A stretch of DNA of 64,000 nt from Adiantum capillus-veneris (GCA_014529385.2 CM043953.1:64391372-64455371); one strand, 5' to 3'. Shown: positions 42,706 to 53,929, numbered from the stretch's first letter. Notes: generated from the sequence alone by a model not told the origin. Translations and numbers: made by a program.

Positions 42706-44694
42706 TCATGTACCATCATAGAGCATATTTTCCAAAGAGAGTGCTTGAGAGTCCTTGACGAGGTCTTCATTGTTTGGCCCCTCGGCATTTTGGCTCGAGT
42801 CACACTCATGCTTCATGGAATAGTACTTACATGAGATAGCTGCCCTTTGACAGATCTTTGGTAGATCCTTTGGTAGAAGTCGACTCAAATAGGGCTTCAA
42901 GCGATAACCATTTACCTTCCTAGAGTGCTCTTTCCCATTCAAGTCCATAAGTTGATAGTAACTTGAATTGAAAGCCTTCTTAACTATGTATGGCCCTTGC
43001 CATCTAGTTTTAAATTTGGCATCAAAACGATTGTCGAGTCGATTGTCATACCTTAGCACAAGATCTCCTTCATTGATGCCTTTGTCCTTTAGTTTCTTGT
43101 CAAGCTTCTCCTTCGCCTGCGTAGCTTTCCTCTTGTAGCACTCGTATGCTGCTCCTCTTTTCCACTCAAGCTCAGCTAGGGTAAGAAGTCGATCCATCCA
43201 TGCTTCTTGATCATCTTGTGCTGCTTTGCCATGAAGTCGCATTGTTGGAATGTTGAGCTTAATTGGTTGTAAAGCCTCTTGACCATAGACCAAGTGAAAT
43301 GGTGTAAACTCCGTGGCTTCCCTATATGTGGTTCGATATGCCCACAAGGCACCATCCAAGAAGTCATCCCACAACTTTGTCTTGTTTTTCACCATCTTTC
43401 TAATGATGCCTACAATGACACCATTAGCTTTTTCTACCAAACCATTTGATTGGGGATAGTAGGGTATACTATGACGATGTAGAATGTGAAGTTCTTCACA
43501 GACTTCTGTGAGCAAGCCCTTTCTAAACCCTGGACCATTATCAGAAACAATCTCCAAAGGTGTGCCAAATCTGCAACAAATGTGAGTGTACACAAACTTG
43601 CTAACTATCTTCACATTCACTCTTGCCACACTTTGAGCTTCTACCCACCTAGTCATGTAGTCTATGGCCACCAAGATATACAATTTTCCATTTTTAGTCC
43701 TAGGCAATGGATCCATAGCATCAATGCCCCATTTTTCAAACGGACCATTTGCAAGGACTAGCTGACGTGGACCATGTAACAGACGCTTGTTTCCATTAAT
43801 CTGACAATTGTGACAACTTTTACACCAATGTTGAACATCAATGTGCAAGCTTGGCCAAACATATCCGGCAAGCAAAATCTTTTTTGCAGTGAGTTCCTGT
43901 GCAAAATGACCACCACACACTTCCTCATGCAAACCTTTTAGAATGGATGGGATTTCCTCAATAGTTGGTACTCTTCTGCACACTTGATCCTTCCCTCTTT
44001 GGTAGAGGGATCCTTCTAGGAAGAGATACGTGCTTGCCTTCTTCATGAGTCTCCTCTTCTGAGCCTTCGTGAAGTATAGTGGAAACTCACCCTCCAAAAT
44101 GTAGCTAATAATGGGAGTCAATGACTCCAATCTCTGGTATCTCGGTTGCTTGACAGTTGCTGCCACCATGATGACCTGCACTTCTTTCTCAACACATGTA
44201 ACTGCTTGTTGTACAAGTAAATCGGCATCTTCATTTGGTTTCCTAGGAATATGATATAGTTGCACTTCTTCAAATTGGTTAAACAACCTACGAATGGCAT
44301 GAACTTTTGTCCTTAGGTTTTCATTCTTGCATGCCCAAATGCCTAAAATCTGCTTCACAATGAGAAGTGCATCTCCCTTTACCATGAGACGTTGTATACC
44401 TTGGCCAATGCATAACTCTAAACCATGAAGTAGTGTGTCATATTCTGCTTCATTGTTGCTAGTTGAACCTGGTAGATTGACCTTCTCTTTCATGACCACC
44501 TCTCCACTTGGGTTGAGCAATACTAGCCCTCCCCCTGCTTTTCCTGTGACTCGTCGAAAAGCTCCATCAAAGAACAAGGTAAAAGCATTAGGAATACTTT
44601 TAGGTGGTGGCAATGGTAGGGTCTTTACTTCAGGTACATCAATCTCCTTCTCATGTACCCTATAAGTAAGGATCCCTGCCAATTGTGCACGCAC
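42706..44694 (-). CDS. pol: Element B pol, C-terminal part: second RNase H and integrase
   Basis: A 662-codon open frame. Residues about 35-170 form a second RNase H with LFFDGAFRR (Asp), TSNNEAEYDTLLHGL (Glu), VKGDALLIVKQ (Asp) and PNEDADLLVQQA (Asp). The four acidic positions are present, so this domain may be intact. Residues about 250-310 hold the integrase zinc finger (H...H, then CKSCHNCQ). Residues about 325-480 hold the core with DAMDPLP, VSDNGPGF and YYPQSNGLVEK (D, D, E). The C-terminus (about 560-630) has a GPYIVKKAF block and no chromodomain, as expected for Tat. A stop between 44728 and 44694 separates it from RT. Confidence 0.92.
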   Translation of the reverse strand: MRAQLAGILTYRVHEKEIDVPEVKTLPLPPPKSIPNAFTLFFDGAFRRVTGKAGGGLVLLNPSGEVVMKEKVNLPGSTSNNEAEYDTLLHGLELCIGQGIQRLMVKGDALLIVKQILGIWACKNENLRTKVHAIRRLFNQFEEVQLYHIPRKPNEDADLLVQQAVTCVEKEVQVIMVAATVKQPRYQRLESLTPIISYILEGEFPLYFTKAQKRRLMKKASTYLFLEGSLYQRGKDQVCRRVPTIEEIPSILKGLHEEVCGGHFAQELTAKKILLAGYVWPSLHIDVQHWCKSCHNCQINGNKRLLHGPRQLVLANGPFEKWGIDAMDPLPRTKNGKLYILVAIDYMTRWVEAQSVARVNVKIVSKFVYTHICCRFGTPLEIVSDNGPGFRKGLLTEVCEELHILHRHSIPYYPQSNGLVEKANGVIVGIIRKMVKNKTKLWDDFLDGALWAYRTTYREATEFTPFHLVYGQEALQPIKLNIPTMRLHGKAAQDDQEAWMDRLLTLAELEWKRGAAYECYKRKATQAKEKLDKKLKDKGINEGDLVLRYDNRLDNRFDAKFKTRWQGPYIVKKAFNSSYYQLMDLNGKEHSRKVNGYRLKPYLSRLLPKDLPKICQRAAISCKYYSMKHECDSSQNAEGPNNEDLVKDSQALSLENMLYDGT

Positions 44695-44727
44695 ACTATC
44701 TTCTACCTTGAAAGAGTATTGGAACTC

Positions 44728-45750
44728 TTACAATTCCATAATCCACTTTGAGATCCTAGTGCTAAGATTCATTTGAGATAACACCCAAGGAAACAAATTT
44801 TTTGCAGTGAGAATTACAAAAGGTTTTGGTAGCAAGTAGGATCTAAACTTTATAACCGCAAACATGAGAGAAAGCATCATGAGTTCTGCCTCCATGTAGC
44901 CTCTCTCCAAAGCATTCATGACCCTACTAGCAAAGTAGATGGGTCGCATCCGGGTACTATGGGGATCTTGTTGTAATAAAACTGTACCAATTGTTTCCCT
45001 CCCAACACTAGAGGTAACAAAGAATGTGTACTCCCAACAAGGAGGCATGAGTGTTGGTAGCTCTGACAAAATGACTGGAATGTTACAAAAGTACTCTTCA
45101 AGCTCATAAGACCATGCAAATTCTACTTGTTGTGTCAACTTTTGCAAAGGTTGAAGTAACTCCGAAGCTAAGTGAATAAAGCGTGACATATACTTCACCT
45201 TTTGAATGAATGAGATGACCTCTTTGAGATTCTTGGGTGATGGGAGCTCAATAAGAGCCTTTGCCTTTGAAGGATCCACCTCAATGCCTTTATAGGAAAC
45301 CTTGTGACCAAGCAAGATCACTTCATCCTCACCTATGTGACACTTGTCGGGGTTGAGTTGACCTCCCATGTCGTAGAGCTTCTTTAAACCTTCTTCTACC
45401 CTTTGTAGATGCAATGATTTTAAGCTATAAATGCAAAAATCATCAATGAAAACCCTAATGGACTTTCCAAAGAATGCTTGAAACACCATGTTCATGAAGC
45501 GTTGGAAAGCTGCAGGAGCATTTGCCAGACCAAATGGCATGACTCTAAAAGCATAACAACCCCAAGGAGTGATGAAGGTTGTTTTCAACTGATCTTCCAA
45601 TGCAATACCTATTTGAAAGTAACCCGAGTAGCCATCACACACAGTGTACTTCTCATGAACAGCTACCTCATTTAGTATCTCATCTTGAAATGGGAGGGAA
45701 AAGTGATCTCTTTTTGTTGCCTCATTGAGTGGACGGTAATCCACACACAC
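44728..45750 (-). CDS. pol: Element B pol, N-terminal part: RT (missing fingers) and first RNase H
   Basis: A 340-codon frame starting inside RT at MCVDYRPLNEATKRDHF. RT motifs follow: YSGYFQIGI, FRVMPFGLANAPAAFQRFM and the catalytic FIDDFCIYS (about residue 105). RNase H follows (about 235-335) with TSSVGRETIGTVLLQ, MEAELMMLSLMFAVIKFRSYLL and VILTAKNLFPWV. The usual RNase H Asp-x-S start and TDH motif read TSS and TAK, so the first RNase H has lost key residues. About 100 residues of the RT fingers normally before CVDYR are absent because protease joins RT directly at about 45750. The gag frame overlaps this one by about 80 bases. Confidence 0.88.
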   Translation of the reverse strand: MCVDYRPLNEATKRDHFSLPFQDEILNEVAVHEKYTVCDGYSGYFQIGIALEDQLKTTFITPWGCYAFRVMPFGLANAPAAFQRFMNMVFQAFFGKSIRVFIDDFCIYSLKSLHLQRVEEGLKKLYDMGGQLNPDKCHIGEDEVILLGHKVSYKGIEVDPSKAKALIELPSPKNLKEVISFIQKVKYMSRFIHLASELLQPLQKLTQQVEFAWSYELEEYFCNIPVILSELPTLMPPCWEYTFFVTSSVGRETIGTVLLQQDPHSTRMRPIYFASRVMNALERGYMEAELMMLSLMFAVIKFRSYLLPKPFVILTAKNLFPWVLSQMNLSTRISKWIMEL

Positions 45751-46517
45751 CCATCCACTAGACCTTTCCTAACCAATCTTCCTTTGATGTAAAAATCTAG
45801 CATAGGTGTGATATTTTCATTCATTTCAGCATGTGCAATTTTTACAACAGGAACACTCTCTTTTATCTTTCTCCTAGTGCTAACTGCCTTCGTTAAATCC
45901 CTCCTAACTTGTGGGCATAATGCAAAAAACTGAGGCCATGAGATATCAGGACCCTTACCTCTCATGTTTTCCAATAGGTTGTATGGAGCCATACCATGTC
46001 CAAGAGGGAAGTCTTGGAGATTGATACGACGTCGAGTCCTCTTAGCTTCCTTGGTCTCCTTTGCCTTCTTGCCTCGTCCATGGTCACTCTGTGATGTGAC
46101 ACCTTCTTTCTCTTTACCTTTTCCTCGGCCATGCTTAATGCCATTTGCTTCCATTTCAACCTCATTTGAGTTTGTCACCTCTACCACATGCACATTTGGG
46201 TCTGGAAAAGGTGGAACTCCTTCCAATCCTTGTGGAGGTGGTCTTGCTCCATTTGGCCTTTGTAGAAGCCGTGGTTGCTGACTAGTTCCTTCACCTACAT
46301 TCATCACTGGGTAATTCAAGTTAGGTCTCCCTGGCTCCCCACGGGGCCAAGGACAATTATACATCCCATGTCCAGACTCTCCGCAATTCCAACATTGCAA
46401 GACTCTCCTAGGTCGTGGATCTCGCTCTTCAGACTTCTTTGCTTGTCTCTTTGGACCTACAGCTTGTGCAAGGTGAATTGACAGGCTGCTTAAAGATTCA
46501 TTTAACTTCTCAATCAC
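45672..46517 (-). CDS. gag: Element B gag C-terminus, CCHC knuckle and protease start
   Basis: A 281-codon frame. It holds the knuckle CWNCGESGHGMYNC (C42, C45, H50, C55; 46353-46394), a Pro/Gly-rich and basic linker, and near residue 245 a protease-like LVRKGLVDG that breaks off where RT sequence begins. It continues the capsid frame of 46737-47129 after an in-frame stop at about 46737. Confidence 0.78.
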   Translation of the reverse strand: MIEKLNESLSSLSIHLAQAVGPKRQAKKSEERDPRPRRVLQCWNCGESGHGMYNCPWPRGEPGRPNLNYPVMNVGEGTSQQPRLLQRPNGARPPPQGLEGVPPFPDPNVHVVEVTNSNEVEMEANGIKHGRGKGKEKEGVTSQSDHGRGKKAKETKEAKRTRRRINLQDFPLGHGMAPYNLLENMRGKGPDISWPQFFALCPQVRRDLTKAVSTRRKIKESVPVVKIAHAEMNENITPMLDFYIKGRLVRKGLVDGCVWITVHSMRQQKEITFPSHFKMRY

Positions 46518-46736
46518 TTCCGCCGTTACGTCAGGAATCTCCTTAGATGTTGATGCTTGTGACTTAACTTTGGGTCTAAGACCTTCTATTGGAACCTCTC
46601 CCCTTAGGCACTTGAGTTTCCTATATTTCTCAGCAACCCTAGTTTCAGCTGCATCAAAGGTAGCAGGTGCACCCGCCTCAACTTTTACCTTAAGGTCAGG
46701 AAAGAGTCCGGCTATGAACCTCTCCTTCTTTAGAAA

Positions 46737-47129
46737 TTATGCACCATCACCAGGGTTAGCAACATTTCGTATCCATAGAGCCCAAAGATGTAGAAACTCT
46801 TGCTTGTACAAGTAGTAGTCATCTAAGTCTTTTTGCTTATGAGAAACAATGTCTTGCCATAGTTTTTGAGTGTTTTGGGGATCAAAGAAGTATCTCTTGA
46901 AATGATTCACAACTTCCGTGTAATTCCCTTTAACTTCCTCATGAAACGAGTGAAACCAAGTGCTAGCATCTTTCCTAAGGACCACTTCAAACATCTCTAC
47001 GCGTTCTTGATCAGTTACTATCCTCTTGATACGACAAGACATCTTGAAATTTGCTAAAAATAATTCTGCATCCTCTCCAGGCTCTCCAAAGAAAAGAGGA
47101 TATCCGGACATTTGGCGTTGGGCCTCCAT
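46737..47129 (-). CDS. gag: Element B gag capsid domain
   Basis: 130 codons with the retrotransposon gag pattern FFGEPGEDAELFLANF, DASTWFHSF, FKRYFFDP and YYLYKQEFLHL. A TAA after GDGA interrupts the domain, and the same frame continues as FLKKERFIAGLFPDLK (46735 down to about 46518), so one nonsense codon divides gag. Confidence 0.82.
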   Translation of the reverse strand: MEAQRQMSGYPLFFGEPGEDAELFLANFKMSCRIKRIVTDQERVEMFEVVLRKDASTWFHSFHEEVKGNYTEVVNHFKRYFFDPQNTQKLWQDIVSHKQKDLDDYYLYKQEFLHLWALWIRNVANPGDGA

Positions 47130-47614
47130 TGAATCGGTTTCAAAGTGACAACACGTTTTTGTTTTTCTTTCTTAAAAAAATTTACACAATAATGTTTTCT
47201 AAATTGCAATCTATTCTACAACAAAATAAAAATATTCACATCAAATGACCTATGATAATCAATATGAGGCAAGATGACAGGGTTTGGTGATGCGAGAATT
47301 TCTCCTACTCTTTGGGCACCAAACATGAACACCATACGTTGTTGAAAATGGATTTTTCTACTAATTGCAATGTTTATTCTAATGTGTGGAGTGAAATGAA
47401 AGGGGAAAACCTCTATTCTTGGGCCATTATCCATTGTCTATGCATGACCTTATGCTTAAAACAAAACAAAAATATAGACGTCCAAACTAAGGTCGTACCT
47501 AATGAGAGGCAAAATAGAAGGATTTACTTATGCGTTTATCTCTGCCAACCTAAGAGGACCTAAAATTCTACAAATTACACGTTGAAATTGCAACTTAGTA
47601 CTAACAATTATGTG
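47130..47614 (-). other. Leader of element B
   Basis: The region between the 5' LTR and gag. No match to TGG-starting tRNA 3' ends is seen directly next to the LTR, so the primer is unknown or the site has decayed. Confidence 0.5.
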
Positions 47615-50283
47615 TGATTCATGCAAGCTACTTGATTATGCTAAAGGTTGAGCCTACACAAAACATACACAAGCCGTCCTCCATGGGGGCACCAATTGGA
47701 GGCGGTCCGGGGCAGGCAACAATAAGGGCGGCCTCTAAACACCCTTCGAGGCTCCCGTGCTGCTCAATTGGGGCTGGGGCAAGCACAATTAGAGACAACA
47801 ATAACCCACAGCCAAAAACCAAACAAGAAAAGGGGCACCACCTAGTTGTAGATGCAAACTAGGACGCACATGATATCTCCTTGTACTCAAACACACAAAG
47901 ACAGGGGAATGCAAGATAGCCACACACAGCAAACACAAACATTCACCACGCCAGAGAGAGGTAAAGAGCACAAATCAACTTGAGCAACTCAGTCTTAGCC
48001 TTAAAGACTAGATGCACACAAAGCTTGATGAGAAATAGAGAGACAACACAAAACTTGACCTTGTTGCCAATACACAAATTGTCTTAGGGTCACGGGAGCC
48101 CTCTCACCGAGCACCGTCTTACAATTGACCTTTTAGGCAAACAATTCAACAAGCCCTCAACCCACCAAGCATGAAATGGCACAACAAACTTCAAGGACAA
48201 TATACCTTCAACCACCTGATGAGCCAACTTATCAAGTCAATTTGGAGAGAAGAGTCGTAGTTGCAACATACAATTGTACCCAAAACTATAAATCTTATTT
48301 ATGCACAAGAGTAGGCTACAAGTGTGGTGAAGAGTATGGCATACACTCCACTCCTCTAGATGGCATAACTAACTTCAAGCTTCTCCATACACCTATGTGT
48401 AGTGATGGAATAGAGCATTCACAATGCACACACTCTACACAACTAGGCTTGAAGAGTGGTGTGTTATGTGTTGAGAATGGTGTGGTGTAGTGTGATCATG
48501 GGATGATTTACAAGGGAGAGAAGGGCTCTATTTATAGGTTTTAGAAGCCCCGATTTGGATTAGGCCTAATCAAGTTTATTTGAAGGAATAAAAGATTATG
48601 CATATTTTTATTTTTTTTAATGAGGGTGGGTCTCTCTTGTCCTTTGAGTCACATGGATGTGGGCTCAAGGGAAGAGAATTATTGAGGATGAAAGGAGAGA
48701 GGGATTGAGTGAATAATTTGGGAGGGCCTACTCTAGTAGAGGGTGCATTTTACAATAAGGTTAGTGGTTAGTAGTTAGTAATTATCACTAAAAAATATTT
48801 ACAAAATCATTCACCAAATGGTGAGATATATGATGAGAAAAGTTAGAGAAGGGATAAGCTTGTAAAGCAAGGTTGAAGCTTGGAGAAGTTGACATTCACC
48901 TCTTTACAACACCGATAGAACAAGCGGTCAGCATGGCGAAGTAACGCGTGTCGATGAAGCTATGCTATCTTCAAACCTTGGAAAATTCATGATAAAGCCT
49001 TCATTTACAGAGGTTAACCTTGGATTTTTGCTGATTTTTTGAAGTTCTTTACAATGCTGAAGAGAGTATGGTAATATGGACATATATGTAGAGAGAAAGG
49101 GGGACACCTAGGGTGTAGAAATGGAGGATGAAGGCTATGGAGGTGTGAGAGAAGTGGCAATGGTGAAGAGGGTGAATTAGGACATGGGAGTTGCAGGTTT
49201 GGGAGTGGGAAGGAGAGGGAGGAGTGTGTGTGAAAGAGAAAAATGATAAAGTGGAAGAGGGAGTGTGGCTGCATAGCATGGGCAAACTGGGGTCCACCAA
49301 TAAAATCATAGCTCACAGCTCGTAGCTCAAAAAAATATGAAAACATTTGAGGTGAAAGTTCAGCTCACGAGCTACAACTTTTGTTTGTATCACCTTTCCA
49401 AATTCGGGGAGCATGTGATCTTTAAAAATTCAGCAAAACCGACTGTTTTTTCCACTGCTCAAGGTCCTTGTGAGGTCCTTCTTTGGATGATTCTTTTGAA
49501 TACCTCCAAGAGTGAGCTCCCCATGGTGCATGCATGCATGCCACATATCCTTGACCTTATTTGGTAGGTCTATAATTGAAGATATTGTTGAGATCATGAT
49601 ATAAGTGAATAGTACAACTAAGAAAATCAAATATTGAGGGGTCTAAAAAAATATGTACATGTCGAATATAAATAATATAGGTGGAAAAAATATAAAGGGG
49701 TCAAAATAAATCTCTCTCATTATAAGTCTACCATAAAAAGGTGAATATTTTTGGTGTTCTAATTTATGAGAGTAAAAGAGAATAGATGTAGGAAGGAAAA
49801 AATGACAATAGTGAAAAAATATACACATAAATAAAACTAGTTTTTTTGGATTTTTGTTGGGATGGAGTTACACCAAAAATAAAAGAAGCTTGTATGAAAT
49901 TATTTTTATATGGAATAAAGAGTATGCAAAATGGTAAGAAAAAATATGGTAATGATGAGTTAATGTACATAGCATAAATAACACACACTTAAGTATAAAT
50001 ATTTAAATAAATACCAAAATAATTATGAAAAATCCTTTTATTTAGGCTCTATATACAATGAAATATTTACACACAAATGGGCCATAATATACTTTTTTTT
50101 TTTTTCTGCTCAACTAACCCAGTGACGACCAAATTAAGGGTTTTTTAGAAGATATGGGAAAGTCCCCTAACTCACACACGCCTATGTACAGTGAAATGGT
50201 AGACATAGCCACAGTGTTTGAGTGATTTGATAGGGTGAAGTAGCTTACTATGGCAATTATGGAGAGACGAAAAACGGCTATCA
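47615..50283 (-). repeat. 5' LTR of element B
   Basis: A 2669-base copy of 40005-42677. In the first 250 bases I count nine differences, eight of them transitions. Several later stretches (for example 48551-48770 against 40941-41160) look identical. Confidence 0.93.
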
Positions 50284-51432
50284 CCAACAATGTGAGCAAT
50301 GTGGAAATTAAATTGTGAAAGAAAATTTGCCCACCTCATTTGTTTGTCGAAAAGCTTTGTTTGCGTCATGAAGTACTTGAGACTTTGATGGTCTGTTCGT
50401 AAGATGAATGGAGTCCCCAATAGATAGTGCTTCCATGTATCTAGGGCATGTAGAACAACTAATAGCTCTTTCTCATAAATGCCTAAGACCCGTTCATCCG
50501 TGTTTAGCCTTCGGCTCTCATATGCTATGGCATGCCCTTCTTGAAGCAAGACTGCTCCAAGGAAATCACCACAAGCATCACGTTGGACCTCAAATGGCTT
50601 TGAGAGCTGGTCCGGAAGCATAAGGACCGGTTGGGAGATAAGCTTCTCTTTGAGCTTGTCAAAAGCACTTTGCTCCTTAGCAGTCCAGGAATACTTAACG
50701 TTTTTTTTTTGTTAAGTCATGTAATGGTCGTGCTATTTGAGAGAATTTTTCTATGAAGCGTCTATAGTATGCACACATACCAATAAAGCTTCTTAGCTCA
50801 TGTAGATTTGTTGGATTAGGCCATGCTTTTATTATCTCCAGCTTTGATGGATCCATACGGATACCATCTCCAGAGATAATATGACCTAAGTATTGAATCT
50901 CTTGAAGGAAAAATTCGCTTTTCTTTTGATTGAGAAAAAGCTTATTCTCCCTTAATGCTTGAAAAATCACTTGGAGATGTTGCTTATGTTCCTCCAAGGA
51001 ATTGGAGTAGATGACGATATCATCAAAGAACACTCCAGTGAATTTGTGGTAGGTTCTAAATTTTTTCTCCATTAATCGATTGAATGTAGCTGGTGCATTA
51101 GTCAAGCCAAAAGGCATGACTAGATATTCATAAAGGCCAAACGTTGTACGAAACATGGTATTTAGGATATCTTCATTCACTATCCTTATTTGATGGTAGC
51201 CACTTTTAAGGTCAATCCTACTAAAGTAGGTAGAGCCTTGTAGCTTATCAAACAGATCTTCTACCCGAGGTACGGGAAATCGGTTTTTGATAGTGATATG
51301 GTTTAGTGCGCGATAGTCCACACACATGCGGTATGTACCATCTTTCTTTTGCACTAAAAGGACTGGAGAGCAAAAGGGCGAGAAGCTAGGCCTCACCATT
51401 CCTTTGTCTACCAATTCTTGTACTTGCCTCAT
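50284..51432 (-). pseudogene. Element A pol: RT and RNase H, cut by element B
   Basis: The frame 50695-51432 carries RT motifs MCVDYRALN, FSRIDLKSGYHQIRI, YLVMPFGLTNAPATF and FFDDIVIYS. A frame change at the T run near 50700 leads to the RNase H frame (50172-50621) with FEVQRDACGDFLGAVLLQ, YEKELLVVLHAL and LRTDHQSLK. That frame reads into the element B LTR at 50283. The rest of RNase H lies beyond element B, near 39950-40004. Confidence 0.9.
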
Positions 51433-51450
51433 GATCTCCTCTTGTTGAGC

Positions 51451-52640
51451 TTATGAAACTCGATAGGGAGGTTTGTTAGGCGGTGAGCTTCCTGATAGGA
51501 GCTCAATTCGATGGTCATCATCCCCTCGTTTTGGAGGTAATTCCATAGGGATATCATCCATGAACACATCTTGGAATCCTTCTAGAAAGTTAGATAAGTC
51601 TAACTCTTCTTGATTCCTACCATTCACCTTTGATGAAACATTAGGACCTTTTAGGGATTCTTTGACAAAAATCATGTACGCAGAATTTGAGCTTTTCATT
51701 AATTTATAAAGGGCAAGAGGATTTACAAGTGGTATAGTATGACCAGACTCATTAGCATCTATATACATATTGTTTCCCCTGTAGGTGAAGTAGATTCTCC
51801 TTTCAGAGAACTTCATGTTGGCAGCCATGCGGTTGAACCATGGTATCCCTAGGATAGCATCCTCATGTTGGAGAGGAGAGATGAAGAAGTCTTCTTTGTT
51901 GACATAGATTTGGACATGAAGCCTCAACTTCCCAATCAAGGGAGTAACAGAGGCTTGATGTCCCTTGAAAGCGGCACCGAAAGTTACAGCATCTCTCATC
52001 TCAAAAGCTTGAATGCCCAACTTGGTGGCCAACTCCATTGATATGAAGTTGAGAGTAGAACCAGGGTCAACAAGATGAAAGCATCATGCTCCCTTACCTT
52101 TCCCCAAGCATAGGAGAGAGGTGATCCTTTGCAATGAGTATCCTCTTTTGGAGCTTCGATAGTGGAAGCTCTAGGAGTCTCATTGCGAGCATTTCTTTTG
52201 GGGCAAGAACGATAGCCATGTCCTTGCTCCCCACACTTAAAACATTTGTGATCCTTGCGAAAAGTTTCAAGCTCTTCAGGAGAGAGTTTATTTTTCCTTT
52301 GTAAACTCCTTTCTCCTTGGATCGATTGTTGTTGTTGTTGTTGGAATGGCTGTGGGAAAAATTTTGGGCATTAATTTTTCCCTTTGCATCATTTTTGTCT
52401 TTATTTTCCATGGGTTTGACATTCCATCTAACCCCTTGTTGGAAATTGATGCGTGAAGCAACCATGGTATGGTGGATTACTTCGCTGATAGAGTCAGGCC
52501 ATTGAGAGTTGAAATACTCGGCCATCTCTTCAGGTAATCTCGTACAGAATTGTTGTTTTTTCTCACAAAGTCTATCTTTTGAAAGACAGTGGCCTTGAGA
52601 TGTAAATCCCAAAACTTTCCACATATTTGTGGATAGATTC
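51451..52640 (-). pseudogene. Element A gag C-end, CCHC knuckle and protease
   Basis: The 51451-52038 frame holds the protease C-terminal block (ILGIPWFNRMAANMKF) and linker to RT. The active-site region lies near 52040-52075 in a shifted frame. The 52094-52642 frame holds the end of gag (SISEVIHHTMVASRINF, a Ser/Asn-rich stretch from AAC/AGC codons near 52330) and a knuckle at about 52190-52245. A TAA at about 51433 divides protease from RT. Confidence 0.78.
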
Positions 52641-53570
52641 ATGAGAGAGAATCCTTAAACTCCGCCATTCGGTGAGCACTTTGTCCTTTGCATCACTTGC
52701 AAGGAATTGCTTCATGATGGAAACTCGTAGAGTTTTCCATGTATTTGGGGCTTCGCCATTGCCTCGAAGGCTAGCCCCCCATTGACGAGCCGATTTTTGG
52801 AAGTGCATAGCTACATGGCGTAGCTTGGAGGACTCCGTGAAGCCCTCGTCTCCAAAGGCCGCATCAAATTGTTGGATGAAGGCCAATAATTTGTCGGTAG
52901 CACCAAAGGTGCCATCATAGGTGAGAAAAGAGATACTCTTTCCTCCCTCTTTGAACTTCTTGAGCTTTTGTGACCTTCGCCATGCAGGGTAAGATTTGTG
53001 ATGTCCTCCCCTCTTATATTATCTAGGAGAATAGCCATAGCTTTCATCCGTAGAGGAGGAAGGTGAAGAAGAAGGAGAAGAGGGTGACCTCTTTCTTGCC
53101 CTTTTCTTCCTTGGTTTCCTCTCTTCCCTTTTGGAGTGACAAGGAGAAGGACTATGGGTTAACCGTTTCCTCTTAAGAGGAGTTGGCGATCGTTTAGTCC
53201 TCCTTCTTCATGGAGCCACATCTTTGGACGAATTTAGGGATTCATTGCTTTCTTGATCTTTGGATTCCTCCTCTCATATGGGAGAGAGTCTTCTTTTGGG
53301 GGTCTCTTCAAGAGGCCTCGTAAGCTCTCTCTCCTCTTGGAGAGGAAAGGAAATCCCATAAGCACGAAGTTGTTGAGTAACTTCGGCTTGCAAAGTGGGG
53401 TTGCCCATAGCTTGTTGCAACCTAGTGACAAGATAATTAACAAACATGGGGGCATCATCATTGGCACCTTCATGTGCAAAATCAAAGTTATCAATGTTCA
53501 TTCTCCTCTCTTGGTTATTGTCAGCCATGCTAATTAAACTTACGTGTTTACTTAGTGTATGCTTTGGCAA
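52572..53570 (-). pseudogene. Element A gag N-terminal and capsid parts, frameshifted
   Basis: The N-terminus (MADNNQERRMNIDNFDFAHE, NYLVTRLQQAMGNPTLQ) is in 53274-53570. The basic middle and capsid (AFIQQFDAAFGDEGF, KSARQWGASLRGNGEAPNTW, FLASDAKDKVLTEWRSL) fall in other frames (52572-53047). It is collinear with element 1 gag at 4001-5134 but has more lesions. Confidence 0.82.
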
Positions 53571-53929
53571 TTCAAAACCTTAGTTGCTACTCCTCTTAGC
53601 CTTTGAAAATAGGTACCTAAGTATCTACACCCACGGCTCGAATTGGTTAATTATAGAAAGTAGTGGAGTGAGTCTAACATAGCGAAATTGTCGAGGGATA
53701 GCTCCTTTTGGACTTCTTATGGCTCAATAATGGTAAAGCCGTAGGCAAGTCTAAAAAGACTCCATTATTAAGACCAAATCTCTCGAGGTGTGCACCATAT
53801 CCCACATAGTGGGCTCAACAAAACCGATAATAGATCCCAGACCCACTTACCCTAATATAATTAACAAAAACAACCATTAATAGGCTACTTAAGGACCTCT
53901 CTTCTTAAGCAAGAAAAGAGAAACCAAAT

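Larger units (their letters stand above)
40005..50283 (-). mobile_element. Element B: Tat-like Ty3/gypsy with two RNase H domains, nested in element A
   Basis: The LTRs are 40005-42677 (2673 bp) and 47615-50283 (2669 bp), TGATTCATGC...GGCTATCA, near-identical. In minus order: gag, CCHC knuckle, protease start, RT, RNase H, a second (archaeal-type-like) RNase H, integrase. A second RNase H between RNase H and integrase marks the Tat lineage. The target duplication is unclear: element A reads ...TTACCAG then six extra bases on the left, and CCAACAATG on the right, consistent with CCAG/CCAA. No primer-binding site is recognised next to 47615. Confidence 0.92.
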
